In this document: positions 24,522-37,181 of the stretch, in pieces
Layout: each line of letters starts with the position of its first letter
How positions within the stretch are numbered: the stretch's first letter is position 1
Source of the DNA: Trichoderma breve
Lineage: Eukaryota; Ascomycota; Sordariomycetes; Hypocreales; Hypocreaceae
NCBI RefSeq assembly: GCF_028502605.1
Contig: NC_079232.1
Location: 1,550,001 to 1,614,000 of the forward strand
Reading direction: 5' to 3'
DNA length: 64,000 nt
Made by a program: the position numbers and the translations under genes
The notes under the pieces: generated by a model
The model's input: only the letters and a program-made list of their open reading frames with translations
Databases searched by the model: none
Told to the model about the DNA's origin: nothing

Positions 24522-25393
24522 CTTTCTTCAAACCACCGTTGAGAGTCGTCCTAGTCTCAGTTCCTTAGTTTAGTTTCCTGGCCTTTTGCTATGTAACTCT
24601 AATTGCCTGCGCTTCTCCACTCTTCGAGTCCTGTTTTCCCTCTCATCTTCCCCAGTTTATCAAGCCCTCGCTTCCCTCCTCGACCCAGTCTTATTACGTT
24701 CCGCAGTCCAAATGCTATGACGGAAGCACACGAACGAGCTTAGAGGAGGGAGAAGAAGAAAAAACAACTCAGTCCCGGCAAGTTTGTATCACACAGGAAA
24801 GTACTCGACACAGCCTCCTTCGCTTACATCCAGGCTGCAATTCAACCTCACCTGTCATTGTGTCAAAAACGAATCTCCCCCTCATTCTAGCCTTGCCTGG
24901 CATATATATCTTACAAAAATGTGCTCAGCTCTTTAGTCCAGGAACCCAAAGCTCAGGGGCTCTGGCTCTGATAGAACGAACTCATCACGTCACTCTGCGT
25001 CCTGCTCTCTGGCCCCCTCTTTCAAAGCTCCAAATGCTTGATGCTTGCGCACCTCAGCACCGGCCCGAAAGTGAGTGGTAGACACAAGCCCGCGGGGTGT
25101 GTGATATTGCGTGGTTTTGCTCTTGCGTTGCTCTGTGATCTCCGTGCCATGGATGAATTGAGTCGGTCGACCCAGCTCGGCAGGAAGATGTATCGTATCT
25201 GAACGCGTCCATGCTAACAAAAGTGCCTCAACCTGAAAAATAAGCCCTCGAGAGGAGAAATCTTTCTATAACATAATGTACATCTTGTGTCGTAAATACA
25301 TCCATATCATCACAACGTACCTAGCCATAACCCGCCCATTGACGCCCTTTTCCCATTGTGCCTGGAACCTCTAGTGTGCTGATGCATAGCCCC
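22714..25393. other. 2.7 kb gene-free space between ODC leader and Cym1
   Basis: No ORF with recognisable content. It holds a (CT)n microsatellite, three TACTCGTA words (23722, 23753, 24482) and several A/T runs. It should contain the ODC promoter and the Cym1 3' end. Confidence 0.55.
24491..24516. repeat. (CT)13 microsatellite
   Basis: Thirteen uninterrupted CT units inside the gene-free space upstream of ornithine decarboxylase. Confidence 0.9.
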
Positions 25394-28300
25394 TTACTCT
25401 TCGGCGCCGTTTACGTTCATCTCGTGGACGCTCCATGATCCATCCACCCAGCCCTGCTTTTCTCCCAGGAATGTTGTTCGCTCCTCTCCTCTCGCAATAG
25501 CGTCGACGAGGAACTTTTGCGCCACATCCCGAACTTGCTCCTTTGTGACGTCTAATAGCTGTTCTCTCTTCTTCTGCTTCATCTCGTCCGTGATTCCGGA
25601 CAAGAACCTTGCCATGCCCTCCTGGTTTACCGACTTCGGAGCGTCAACCCCTTGGAAGACTGAGATTTTGGCCTCTTCAAGGTCTCGATCGCTCCATTCC
25701 TTCTCCACCGCCCACCGTCCTGCATTGCGCATGATGCCCAGTGTGTTTTGCGGGTTAGGATCACGGTAGGAGTAGAAGCCAAACAGGCCGTCCAAGGCCT
25801 TCGAATAAGCTCCGCCGCCATAAGCACCGCCCTTCTCTCGAATCTCATGGTGAAGGTGCTTGTGCGTCAACAGTTGTGCAAGAATCTGCAGCGGCGCGCC
25901 TTCGGGCGAGGTGTAGGATGTTGTGGCGACGGAGAGGCCTCCGTAGTAGACTTGGTATGGCAGAGGGAAGAAAGCCTTGCTGTCTCTGGGAAGGGGTGAT
26001 GGGCTGCTTTGTGCCACCCCCGACACCTCTCGAGACAACGCCCCCGTAAAAGTCTTCAGGGAGTTCAGGTTCTCTTGCACATTCTCCGTGCCACATGTAA
26101 GAGCAGTGCGCATCTTACCGCTAGTCAGAGCAAAAGTCTGAATCTTCTTAAGTTTGCTAATGACATCTTCCAGCTGATCGGATTCAGGCCTGCCGGTCAA
26201 CGAGGTGACCAGTTTAACCTGTGACAAGCCGCCCACCTGCTGCCGTAACCAAGCGCTGCGGGTCAGACTCGACTCGGCGTGGCCCATTGCAAACCGATGT
26301 CCAGATGAAGCAATGTCATTGACAACTCCGTCGGCTGAAGCTTGCAGCAGCTGTCGAATGCGCAAGGAGGCCTCCGGGCTATCAAAGTCGGTCTCCTGGA
26401 CCAACTTGCGCAGAAGGTCGTACATGACGGGTACGTTCCTATCGAGTGCCATGCCAGTGAAAATGATTCCTTCGCTGGACTGAGTGAAGTCTGTCGGCGA
26501 AGGTGTAGAGTGATAACCAACGGAAACGCCGCCCGTCTTGAGCTTGATGAGATCCTCGAGCTGCTCCATTGTCATATCTTTGGTACCTAGACGCATGATG
26601 CTATCCGTGAAAAGAGGAATGAGTTCTCGGAGATCATCCGGCAAATGCTCCAAGGTGTTGATGGCCCTGAAATAGGTGAGACCATTTGTGGGCGCCTCTC
26701 GCCATTGGATCGGAATATTGTCCGCAATTTCATCTCGCACAATCGTCGGCTCCGTTGATCTTGGAATGTCCTTGACATAGACGGTAGGCAGACAGCTCAG
26801 GTCTTCGGTATTAGTCTTGTTCTGCTCCACCAGCAGATCCTGCTCCTGCTTCTCGAACTGCAGGCGAGCACTCTCCTCATCTCCGGCCTTGTTTACGGCA
26901 TCTTGGATCTTGGAAGATAGTCGCGCCTGCTCCTCGGCAATTAGGTCGTCACCAAAACTCGCTGATGGCGCCATCGTGAAAGTCAAGGTGTTGTCATTGA
27001 GCAGGTATTTGTCCATCAGGCCTTCCAGATATCCGCCCTCTGCCATCTTGGCTTGGAAAGTAGCAATAGTGTCGTTCCAGGCTAAAGAGTCAAAGGGATC
27101 GCTGCCGTTGAACCACTTTGGCTTCAGTCTGTTGAGCATGGAATAGCCGAAGTTGGACGTCTTATGCTTAAGGGAAAGCTCGAGCTGGTGAAGAGTGCCG
27201 TCAATTTTGCCCTGGTCAAAGCCTTTATCCCTCGCCTCCCGCAAAATCTCTTGAATCTTGCCCTTAACCTTGGGCACATCGGATTCCTGGACACCAGTAA
27301 GGCCAATTGAGAAGATGCCGCGTTTCGCATAGCTGTCATAGCCTGCGTTAGGGCTCCAGTCAGCGCCCATGCCGGCCTCTATTAAGCCCCGATACAACGG
27401 CGACCCATAGCCGTCCATCAAGAGCGTAGAAAGCAATGAGACAGAGAATGACTCTACCACATCAGTCGTATCGCCGGTGATCCAAGATACCGAAGTTTTG
27501 TATTGTCGATCCGGAGCAACCAATGGATCCAGCGGACCGTGAAGAGTAACTTCCTTAGGGCCGTTCAGCTCAATCGGTAGATGAATAACCTTGTCCTTGG
27601 CGATCTTCTCAAAGGCCTGCAGCCTAGCATCAACTTCTCGTAGATGATCCGCTAGAGGCATGTCTCCGTAGGTAAACAGCTTCGCATTGCTTGGGTGATA
27701 GTTTTCTGCATGGAAATTCTTCAACTGCTCATACGTCAAATCCGTAATCTTCTGAGGGTCGCCACCAGAATTATTGATATCGGGGAAGATATGATCGTGA
27801 AATCGAATGTAGTAAAGGTATCCCGCGTCCGACATCTGTCCTTTCATCTCGTTATACACAACCCCCTTGAAGACAAGCTTCTTGCCATCGGCGGTTTCGG
27901 CTGATGGATTCTCGGGTCCGATTCGCCAACCCTCCTGTTGGAAATCGGATTGCTTCAACAATGGGTGGAGTGTTGCATCGAGGTACACAGACATTAGGTT
28001 CTTGAAATCCTGCTCGTTGGTGGTGGCGAACGGATAAAAGGTATGGTCTGAAGCTGTCATGGCATTCATGAAATTGGACAAGGTACGAGGCAGCATCTTG
28101 AAGAAAGGATCGCGAATAGGATATCTAGGACATTGTCAGCCATTGTTTCCCGCTGGCTGCCAAAAGACATCCTTACTTGTCGCTGCCGCAGAGCGTGGTG
28201 TGCTCCAGGATGTGGGGGACGCCGGTGTCGTCGGGAGGGTTCGTCTTGAAGCCGATGGAGAAGACATTGTTGGTATCGTCGCGAGCAATGTGCAGGTAGT

Positions 28301-28463
28301 CGGCGCCGGTCTTGTCGTGCTGCAGTTGCAGTGCCGTCAGCTCCAGCTCCGGAACGTGTTTTGCTCGGACGAGTGTGAATCCATGGAGCTTGGAGCCAGG
28401 CTTCGGATACAAGGCGAGATCCGTCACGGTCTTGCGGGCCGTGTTGGCAGCGTTGCGCAGCAT
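25394..28463 (-). CDS. CYM1: mitochondrial presequence protease Cym1/PreP
   Basis: M16C zinc metallopeptidase of the mitochondrial matrix/intermembrane space that degrades cleaved targeting peptides. Exons 28463-28177 and 28124-25394 around a 52 nt intron (28176-28125), 1,005 residues, the usual length of the family. The inverted zinc motif HxxEH is H84-I-L-E87-H88 followed by [16 protein letters not shown], with the splice junction inside the Lys-Tyr pair. The protein starts with Arg/Ala/Thr residues ([13 protein letters not shown]), a mitochondrial presequence. The four-domain clamshell arrangement is expected from length; the C-terminal domain has the GGAYGGGAY and YRDPNP segments typical of PreP. 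Confidence 0.95.
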
Positions 28464-29267
28464 GGTGGATGTCTATAACGGAGAGAAAAGAAGGGAAAAG
28501 ATTCTAGTCATACATCGAAGCAGAAGTGTACAGGGTCCAAGGCGCAACCATGCAAGTAAAAGCAAAAACAACCGCAGCTAAGACGAGATGGTGATGCTGA
28601 TGCCACTACTAAAGTAGAGTCATCTCTGATCTGCGGATCTCGTCGGTAGAAATTTCAGTGTCATAGGCGATTAGTCAGTTCTGCCAGTGATGTATTCGCC
28701 TTCGGCAAGGCCCCCAAGGCTTCCGGCCACACGGTTGTTGGTCCGCTAGCAACCCCACCATATTGGCTGCTGACCTAATCCATTGAGCACTAACAAATTG
28801 CAACCAGCCGCATCATCGCACTATTAGAATTCTACGAATTACCATCCACCTGGTCACGCCTCCAATCTACACATGCTTTGCATCGACGGCTGGGGGCAAG
28901 TCGAAGCACGTCAGGATCGCAACGACGGCTCATCACACCCGGTCCAGACCTCAATTCGCGATTCATAGGCATTTCGTAAGCATCAGCATCGTTTATCGTC
29001 CAGTAGCCCGGCCAACAGCCCCAGCCGGCGTTCGATTTTGACGGCAATTCCGCTTGGGTTTCCGTCGAAGCCGTTGCCCACCACCGTCAGCAGGCTAGCC
29101 GCAGTTTAGAACCCGATATCGATTGATTTTAGCGATATAAAAGAGCAGGGAGGAACCTATCGCCGTACGAGCGCCCCGCGTGCCCACGGCTCTCTACCGA
29201 TGTGATTTGGCCCTTGATGCGACTCGTACCTCGTCGAAACTCTCCACCTTGACGAAGCTCTCGAGCC
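28464..29267. other. divergent intergenic, 804 nt
   Basis: Promoter space between Cym1 (-) and the taxilin-like gene (+). No gene seen. Confidence 0.6.
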
Positions 29268-30916
29268 ATGCCGGCAACCCATGTGGAGGCAGCCCTGGCG
29301 AATGGCCACGACTCACATGTTCATTCATCACCCGTTGCGAACAAAAAGGCCAAGGGCAAGAGAGGAATGGATTCAACCGAAGCGTCGCGCCTGCTGCAGG
29401 CCCGTATATCGCAGTTGGAGCAAGATGCCGCTGGAGAGAAAGACCAAGAGATGGAAATAGGTGCGTGCAAAATCTATTGCGATGGCAGGAATAATCATCC
29501 CGAGACCGCTTGGACCATCAAGGTCGTCTAAAACCCCCGAGGTGGATTAACGCTCATATACGTAAAACAGAGAGAGAGGTCAAGCGCGCCAATCGAGATC
29601 TTCTGCAGCAAGTTTCCAAGATGGACGACATGCAGAAGATTGAGCACCTCATGAAGCGCTCCAGCGAACTCCTAGCCGACATGCGACGTTTAGAGAGGGA
29701 AAATCAGAAGAACAAGAAACGCGGAGACGCCCTTCAGAAAGAGCGAGATGCCAGTCGTACTGAACTCAGCAAGACGGTGGGATTGAAGGAGAAACTAGAA
29801 AAGCTGTGTCGAGAACTGCAGAGGGACAATAACAAGATGAAGGTTAGCCCACCAAAAATAAGTTTTCGAGCCTTGGGCGTAACGTGGCGCACTGACACTG
29901 GGTCCCAGAATGAGAACAAAGAACTCCAGAGCACGCAGAAGCGGAATAACACGGCCTGGGACGAGAAATTCGCAAGCTTGTTGTCAAAATTAGAGGGGTA
30001 CCAAGAGGAAAAAGATACCCCGAAGAAACAAGTGGTGGACATGGAAATGGACGAACTGTAAGCTTCCCCCGCCCCGCTTCACATTTGGAGAGTTTTATCT
30101 AGCGTAGCCTGGCTTGCTGACGAGGGACAATGGCAGGTTCCGAGTTCGATTCAAATCATTCATCGAGCAGTATGAGCTACGGGAACTTCATTTCCATTCT
30201 CTTATGAGGACTAAGGAACTCGAGGTTCAGTATCATCTGTCCCGTCATGATAGGGAGAAGAAGAACGCCGAGGCCGAGTCAACCAAGGCGCGCCACTTGC
30301 AAGCCCAGGTCCATGCATTCACAAAGACGGAGACAGAGCTGAGGAATCAGCTCAATGTATATGTGGACAAGTTCAAGCAGGTATATGATACAGCGTATAC
30401 TGATCCACTAGGTTCTCGGCGCTAACGTTCCAATTATAGGTAGAAGACACGCTGAATAATAGCAACGACCTTTTTCTCTCATTTCGAAAAGAAATGGAGG
30501 ACATGTCGAAAAAGGGCAAGCGGTTGGAGAAGGAGAATGAGGCGCTAAAGAGACAAAAGGAAGCGACTACAGCCAACATTATCCACATGGCGGAAGAGCG
30601 GCAAGATTGGAAGAGGAAAATCGAGGCCGCGGATAAGAAGAACGAGAAGCTCATGAGCATCATCCAACAGATGCAGCAACAGGGGCGAAAAGTTCCACCC
30701 GCCGCAGCCAGTGCGGTCGAGGCGTGTTTCCCGGAGACTCGCGGGGGCGCAGAGGGCGAGGGTGAAGACAGCGAATACTCTGAGGAAGAGGGCGAAGAGG
30801 AAGGACTTAGTGAGTTCGACGACGATACCGAAGAGGAGCCTCAGCCAAACGAACAGGGTCCCCCCGTGCCGTATGGCCCGGAACGCCCACCTCAGCCAAC
30901 CACGAATGGACATTAG
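29268..30916 (+). CDS. taxilin-family coiled-coil protein
   Basis: Five exons: 29268-29460, 29571-29842, 29909-30057, 30137-30380 and 30440-30916; 444 residues. The central 300 residues are an almost continuous coiled coil (LMKRSSELLADMRRLERENQ, KLEKLCRELQRDNNK, FIEQYELRELHFHSLMRTKELE), with the order and spacing of taxilin/myosin-like proteins. In animals taxilins bind syntaxins and act in vesicle traffic. A short basic N-terminus (KKAKGKRG) and a C-terminal tail that is first acidic (EYSEEEGEEEG) and then Pro-rich flank the coil. All introns join in frame. The stop is TAG at 30914-30916, and the same frame stays open for another 102 codons (separate entry). Confidence 0.88.
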
Positions 30917-31225
30917 GAAACAGCTATTCGGGTATTGACTACAGGCGCAACGCCAGAGGATGTCCAGAGGGAGTTTAAGCTCGGCAATGTGCCACCAGTT
31001 CAGCTGCTTCCATATATACTGGAGCCATTGAAGAACGAGCCATGGCTACCCGCCTTGCTGAATATGTGCCTAGACAAGTTCCTCCCCCGCGGGATGACAA
31101 GGCCAGACTTTGACAATGTGCCACGAGATGAGCGTGGGCCGCTCTTTTTTGAGATTGTCAAACACCATAGGGCTCAAGTCCAGAGGGCTCAAGTTCAAGC
31201 TCAAGCTCAAGAGGCGACTACCTAA
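30917..31225 (+). CDS. 102-codon open extension in phase behind the taxilin TAG
   Basis: Directly after the TAG stop, and in the same reading frame, 102 sense codons run to a TAA at 31223-31225. The sequence looks like folded protein: QLLPYILEPLKNEPWLPALL, then FLPRGMTRPDFDNVP and a Gln/Ala-rich end. It lacks an in-frame ATG until Met at 31062, so as a free gene it would be cut short. It could be read by stop-codon readthrough, by an alternative intron that removes the TAG (for example GTGAAG at 30762 to CAG at 30944, 183 nt, in frame), or be an exon of another transcript. I do not recognise a family. Confidence 0.5.
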   Translation, partial: ETAIRVLTTGATPEDVQREFKLGNVPPVQLLPYILEPLKNEPWLPALLNMCLDKFLPRGMTRPDFDNVPRDERGPLFFEIVKHHRAQVQRAQVQAQAQEATT

Positions 31226-32184
31226 GCAGTGATGCTTTCTGTAGAACTGTGGCCCCTTATTTGGCCCCCAATGACTCTACGGCAGAGCGGGATAATATCT
31301 ATCCAATGTATTTGTTTGTTTAACTGTGTACTAAGCTATATTCCTCGGCATTATCAATTCTATCGCTTCTTTTCTAGCGAACCTCTTTCTTCTCCTTTCT
31401 AAACTCATTGCTGAGCCGTGTTTTATGTACCTATATGTATGCAATAGTGAAACAAATACAAGGCACCATCAAGGCTCTCTCATTGGGTCGCGTGCTCCCA
31501 GCTGTTCCTTGTGGCAGTAGTAATACTTGGACACACGACTTAGTAAATAAGAGAGGGTCTCTCGTAATTCATGTAGCACTGCCCTAATAGAGCGCTGAGG
31601 TAGCGTGCGGAGTTATGGCCAAGTACTGCACAGGTACTGGATGCTGCTCTGTGGGAAGAGCTGCAAAGGGCACTCGCAGCCACAGTACCTGCTAGGTACA
31701 CAGCAGGTTGAGATACTGGGGCACGTAACAATTAGCGGTGCCCTGGACAGCGCTAAAGTTGGAGCTGAAGTTGAATGGGACATGACGATCAAATGATGAT
31801 TCTATATATATGACGGCATTGAATAACAATCAAATAGGTAGCCAATAGAGTAGAGTATCTTGAATCATAATCAAGTAAACATCTAATCAGATTCTTCTAA
31901 GCTGACACTGTATATTATGTAGCAAGTCCAAGTATCTATCTGTCTGCTTCTAATACTTTGCTGGCGAAAAAAATTAAACAATCTTCCTTGATGCAGGCTT
32001 ACCGGGTAGCTTCCGAGCCGTCGTGGAATGCATTAGCTCAGCAAACACGCATTGCAACGGGTACCTGATACCTGACACCCTGGCCTCCCCCAGACTACGT
32101 TGATGAAAGGATTCGTCCATCTTCAAACCACTGCAAAAAAGGTCCAGCTGTTGATGTCCTGACTGACATCGAGATACAGCCATC
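31226..32184. other. intergenic, 959 nt
   Basis: Space between the taxilin region and the Ste24 gene. No gene seen; AT-rich in the middle, with the Ste24 promoter expected near the end. Confidence 0.6.
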
Positions 32185-33743
32185 ATGGACTTTCTACAGG
32201 TACGTCTGAGCAACAGCATTGGCCTCAATTGCCGCATATCTATGGTTACATTCATTTAATGTTTATTTTCCATATTCCAAAATGTATAAACACCTTAAGC
32301 TAACATCTTTTGCTTCCCCCACCGCAGCGCCTGTCGCAATTCCTCGATCGCCCGCTGTTCCCATGGAAGAGGCTCATCCTGGGCTTCTCCGTCGGCCAGT
32401 ACGTCTTCGAATCTCTGCTCAACTACCGCCAGTACCGTATTCTCCAGCTGCCCAAACCCCCCGCCGTCCTCGCCAAAGAAGTCAACCAAGAAACCTTTGA
32501 CAAGTCGCAAGCCTATGGTCGTGCCAAAGCCCAATTCTCCGTCGTCAGCGGCCTCTGGGGCCAGATTGTCAACTTCGCCTTTGTCCATTTCGATGTCATG
32601 CCTAAACTGTGGTCCTGGACCGGCGACCTGCTGCTCAAGTATGCGCCGGCGCGCTTCACTGGTGAAATCTCGCACTCGATTGTCTTCGTCTTTACGTTTA
32701 TGCTGCTGTCGCAGGCGCTGAGCTTGCCTACTCGCATATACAGCACTTTTGTCCTGGAAGAGAAGTTCGGCTTCAATAAGCAGACGCCTGGCCTGTTCAT
32801 CTCTGATCTCGTCAAGACGAATCTGCTTACTGCCGTCCTCATGCCCCCTGTCATTGCTGGTTTCCTCAAGATCATCCAAAAGACTGGCTCGCAATTCGTC
32901 TTCTACACTTGGGCCTTTACTGCCAGTTTGCAGCTTCTGATGACTACTCTGTATCCCACCTTCATCCAGCCCCTGTTTAACAAGCTCTCTCCTCTCGAGG
33001 ATGGCGAGCTCAAGACAAAGGTTAATGAATTAGCAGCCAAGTTCAAGTTTCCCCTGCACGAGCTGTACGTCATCGATGGTAGCAAGCGCAGCGCTCACTC
33101 CAACGCATTCTTTTACGGCCTCCCATGGAAGAAGCACATTGTCATCTACGATACTCTCTTGGAAAAGTCCGAGCCGGAAGAGGTTCTCGCTATTCTGGCT
33201 CATGAACTCGGTCACTGGAAGCTCGGCCACACCACAAGCCTCTTTGGAATCTCTCAGGTACGAATGCTTCACACCTTTCTTCATAATCTTCCCGAATAGC
33301 ATCGCTAACGCAGCCTCCAGGCCCATCTCCTCTACGTCTTTAGCCTCTTCTCTGTCTTCATCAACAACCGCTCCCTCTATTCTTCCTTTGGCTTCCACAA
33401 CGAGCATCCCATCATCATCGGTTTCCTCCTCTTCTCCGATGCCCTCTCGCCAATGGACACTGTCATCCAGTTCCTCCTGCACATCGTCTCCCGCACCTTT
33501 GAGTTCCAGGCTGACAAGTTCGCCAACGACCTGGGTATGCGCACCGAGCTGGCCACATCGCTCATCAAGCTGCACATTCAGAACCTCAGCTCCATGGACG
33601 CTGACTGGATGTACGCGAGTTATCACTTCTCCCACCCTCATCTCTCGGAGCGCCTCAAGGCCCTGGATTGGAAGGGCGAACAGGCTGTTAGCGAGAAGGA
33701 GGACGAGGGTGTCGTCAAAGCCAGTGGCCGCGACGAGTTGTAA
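32185..33743 (+). CDS. STE24: CAAX prenyl protease 1 (Ste24)
   Basis: Membrane zinc metalloprotease (M48) of the ER and inner nuclear membrane that removes the -AAX tripeptide from farnesylated proteins and trims the a-factor precursor. Exons 32185-32199 (five codons, MDFLQ), 32328-33257 and 33321-33743, 455 residues. HELGH at residues 297-301 supplies two zinc ligands and the catalytic Glu; the third ligand is the Glu in FEFQADKFA after the last intron. Several hydrophobic segments (for example FVFTFMLLSQALSL and FFTWAF-like stretches) give the multi-pass barrel. The N-terminal PWKRLILGFSVGQYVFE segment is typical of the family. The tiny first exon is supported by the frame and by the short family N-terminus. 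Confidence 0.95.
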
Positions 33744-33935
33744 AATATTATAGAAAAGGAGAATCATGTGCCAAAGTAGAAATTCACAATGAACAATACA
33801 ACACATTCAATCTTGGTAAAATCCGTGTCATCGTTCTCACAAAGGTGTCTTCCTATCTTGTCAAGTGATTTAGTTGCCTATGTTATCCTATACGAACCTA
33901 TCTTCTAGACATTGCGTCCATCTAAACCCAGATAT

Positions 33936-36900
33936 CTAGTCATCATCCTCATCGTCATCCTCTTCGCTCCCCTCTTCATCGTCAAATTCATCATCATCTT
34001 CTTCGTCGTCATCTTCATCCTCATCCTCGTCTTCGTCCTCGCCAGCACCCAAACCATAGTCATCGTGGAAGTGGCTTAACTCATGAGTCTGAACCTTGTA
34101 GCCCAGTCCCTTGAATGCAGTCTCAATACCCTAAGCAGATAACAGTCAGCATGCTTCATACAGACAACAAGTTTCAGAACCTGAGGTGACTTGAATAATA
34201 AATACCTCTTGCATAAGTTTGGCGCACGTAATCACTACGTTGCTCTTACCCGGCTCAAAGCAGGGCATGATGAAATCCTTGAGCGCTTGGCGAATCTCAT
34301 CCTCAGTCACTTCTCTCACACGCTTCAGGATAATCTTGTTCCAATCCTTGGGTAGCCCCTTGAAAACGCTCTGGACGAAATTCTGCTGGGCAGCACTAGG
34401 CATAGTGGACTGCTCATCTGCGAAGCCCACCACAATTTGGCTGATGGTACCTTCGAGAAGGTGCTTGTCAATTGGCACGTCGCCGTTGGCAATCTTCTGA
34501 ATAGCATCCCGTGAAGCAATGATGGCCTTGGACGCATCCGGAGAGCGGTACACTTTAAAGGATATGACTCCGCTCTCGACATTGCGCGTGAAGAAGGTTC
34601 CGTAGGCGTATCCGGCACCGCGAACGGCATTCCACAGTGGTCCCTCTACCGACTCGAGGTATCCTCCGGCAACCGTAATGGCAGGCAGCCTGGGATCTAA
34701 AAACGAAGAGAGGCCAGGGGCAGTGCTGACGGAGAAAGAGCTGTCCAAAGCTGTCATGGGGATGATGGTGACACCCACAGAACCGGGGGCTTTTCCTTCA
34801 GCGTTCAAAAGACTCGATGGCTTTGGAATAGGAGCCATAGAACCATTCTGCGACTTCAGCGCTGTTGAGAGCGCATCCCAAGTGGCAATGGGGTTGGGGA
34901 GCCTTTGTAAGTCTGCCGTGACAAGGACTCTCATATTCTCAAATGTGAAAAGAGAGTTGCGGATTTCATTGAACCACTCCACAACCTGGTCGGGATTCTT
35001 CTTCAAGAGCTTCTTCAGGCGCTTGAGATAGACTGCCTTGACAACAACACGTCTGGCAACGGTAAGAGTAGACTTTTCCATGTGAATAGCTGTGTCCACC
35101 TCAGCGGCCATGCTGCGCCCGTCACGTTTCGATTCTGGGATGTCGGCCAAGGCCTTCATAACAGCAGCCTTGATCCGGACAGGGTCAAAGACGGAATCAA
35201 ACATCATGGTACGAAGCCAGTTGACGGCTGCATCATACTTTTCGGGCTCCGCCTGGAATTGAATCATATATCCTTCCGTGTCACCAAGCTGTCGGGAGCT
35301 TCCGATGTCGTAGCCAACACTATCTCGCTCCAGCTCCATGACGACCTGCTCAAAGTTGATCTGCTGCCCATCTCGCACGATGTGGGTGTTGAAGAAGTTA
35401 TCGCTAAAAATTGCCATGAGTGGCTTGAGGTGAACAGGGACTTGAGCTGTGCCAACGTGAACAGTGATGTGGACAAAGTTTGTAGGTACATCCTCGAACT
35501 GAATGAAAAGCGGTAGCTTGCCATCCGAAGCGGCATTGATGAGCTCTTGCGCACGGCCAGGGCCTAGGCCAACAGACTTGGCATTACCAGAGCGAGCAGT
35601 ATCGGACTCTATGAAGTGAATCGACTCTGTGCCGGGAACAGCCCAGCGGTCAATAACTTCGGGTGGGATTGGCGCATCATTTTTGCTTTTGGCCTCTTCG
35701 AGTCTTTGTGCGAGCTTTTGCAGTCCATCTGTTCCAAGTTCCTCTTTGCGCTTGGCGATGCGAGCTTCATGATCGCTCTTGATCTTGGTGGCCAATTCCA
35801 GAGATGGCTTGCCCAATATGGAGATGTGGTGAGCATCAGACATCCATTCCTTCATGAAAGCTCGCCACTCCCCGTCCGACCATTTTTCAAGAACATCATA
35901 CTCTGACAACGTTGCCAGATCTTTAAGCGTTGAGCCATCACGCTTTCCAAAGAGGTAGTCAGTTATGATGTTAGTGGAGTAGAAAGCTTCCGACGTCTCG
36001 GCATGATACTTGACCTGTCGCTTCTCTCTTCGGATGCATTCTCTCATGTACTCCATATCCAAAGGCTTTGAAACAACGTCCTTCAAGACTTCGAATAGAC
36101 GTTTCTCTACAAAGGCCAGCTTTTCCGTTGCCACACCAGTAGGTTGTAACCAAATGAGCGAGTTCGGTCTTGATTCCCACCAATATGATACAGAGCTTGC
36201 AAGCTCCTCCTTTTCAACAAGCGTATTTTCCAACACGGAGACAGACGAGCCACAAAGATACGTAAGAAGAATGTTAAGAGCCGACGTAGCAAGAACATCC
36301 GTACAATGAGGACCAAAAAAGCCAATGAGAATTTCACCAACGGATTCGTCCTCCTCTGGGAACTCCGCCGTCGTGACAATGCTCTCTTTGAGGACAGGCG
36401 GCTGAGCTGAGTCTATCCAAGGCCTCTTGAATGGAGCATCAAGAGCAGGAATATCATCTTTGATACTTTCTTCAAAGGTATCTAGGATTTCCAGGAGATT
36501 CTCGTGGTCCGCTTCGCCAACAATGACAACGCACAAGTTGCGCGGCTGGTACATGTCCCGGTGGAATTGACGTATGCGCTCAGGCGTGAGGACTCGTAGG
36601 GCTTCCGTCATGCCGCCTGTTTCGTACCTAAAACCGACGTTTTCTGGGTATAAAAGTCGGCGGGCTTTCAGATCCATGACTTCGGTGCTGCGATTCTCAA
36701 CAGCTTGCATTTCCGAGTATACAACACCTGCATCATTACCCTCTCCATCGATATGCCAAACCTCGGTGACAATACCATCATCGGTAATTGTAGGTAGAAT
36801 TACATGCTCCAAGTAGACGGGGAGCATCTGAGCAAAGCCATCCCAACCAGCTGTCTCAAGGGTGTAGGCTGTGTGATCGGTGGCAGTCCAGGCGTTCGTG

Positions 36901-37181
36901 CTAGAATATGCGCGGGAAGCTAGCTTGTCCAGAAGACCCTTCCACTGATAATTCTTGGAGCCCATAAAAATTAGATGCTCAAGGGTATGAGGGGCTCCGG
37001 AATCATCGAAAATTTCAGTAGCGAGGGTGAAGTAGCCGTTGATCTTTGGTCCCTTGCGATCAGCCACAACGACCTGCATGCCACTCCGTTCGGAGACATA
37101 TTGAGTGATTGTGCAGGGTGCGTAGTCGGTCTTGAAGGTTTGAACCTTGCGGAAACTGGGCTTTAGTTTTTGTGAAGGCAT
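33936..37181 (-). CDS. M16 family metallopeptidase with acidic tail (Sdd3/YOL098C-like)
   Basis: Exons 37181-34206 and 34130-33936 around a 75 nt intron (34205-34131), 1,056 residues. The inverted zinc motif HxxEH is H65-T-L-E68-H69 followed by LIFMGSKNY, as in the M16C branch that includes yeast YOL098C (Sdd3). It lacks an Arg-rich presequence, so I expect a cytosolic protein, unlike Cym1 next to it. The second exon adds 64 residues: a short helix (GIETAFKGLGYKVQTHEL) and then about 40 residues almost entirely Asp and Glu. Without the intron the frame would end with unrelated residues and lose this tail. Substrate unknown. Confidence 0.9.

Noticed and set aside
30762..30944. Alternative taxilin intron as the main splice form
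   Set aside because: The implied branch site is very close to the acceptor, so I keep it only as one explanation of the extension.
33030..33806. 258-codon minus-strand frame
   Set aside because: Antisense shadow of Ste24 exons.
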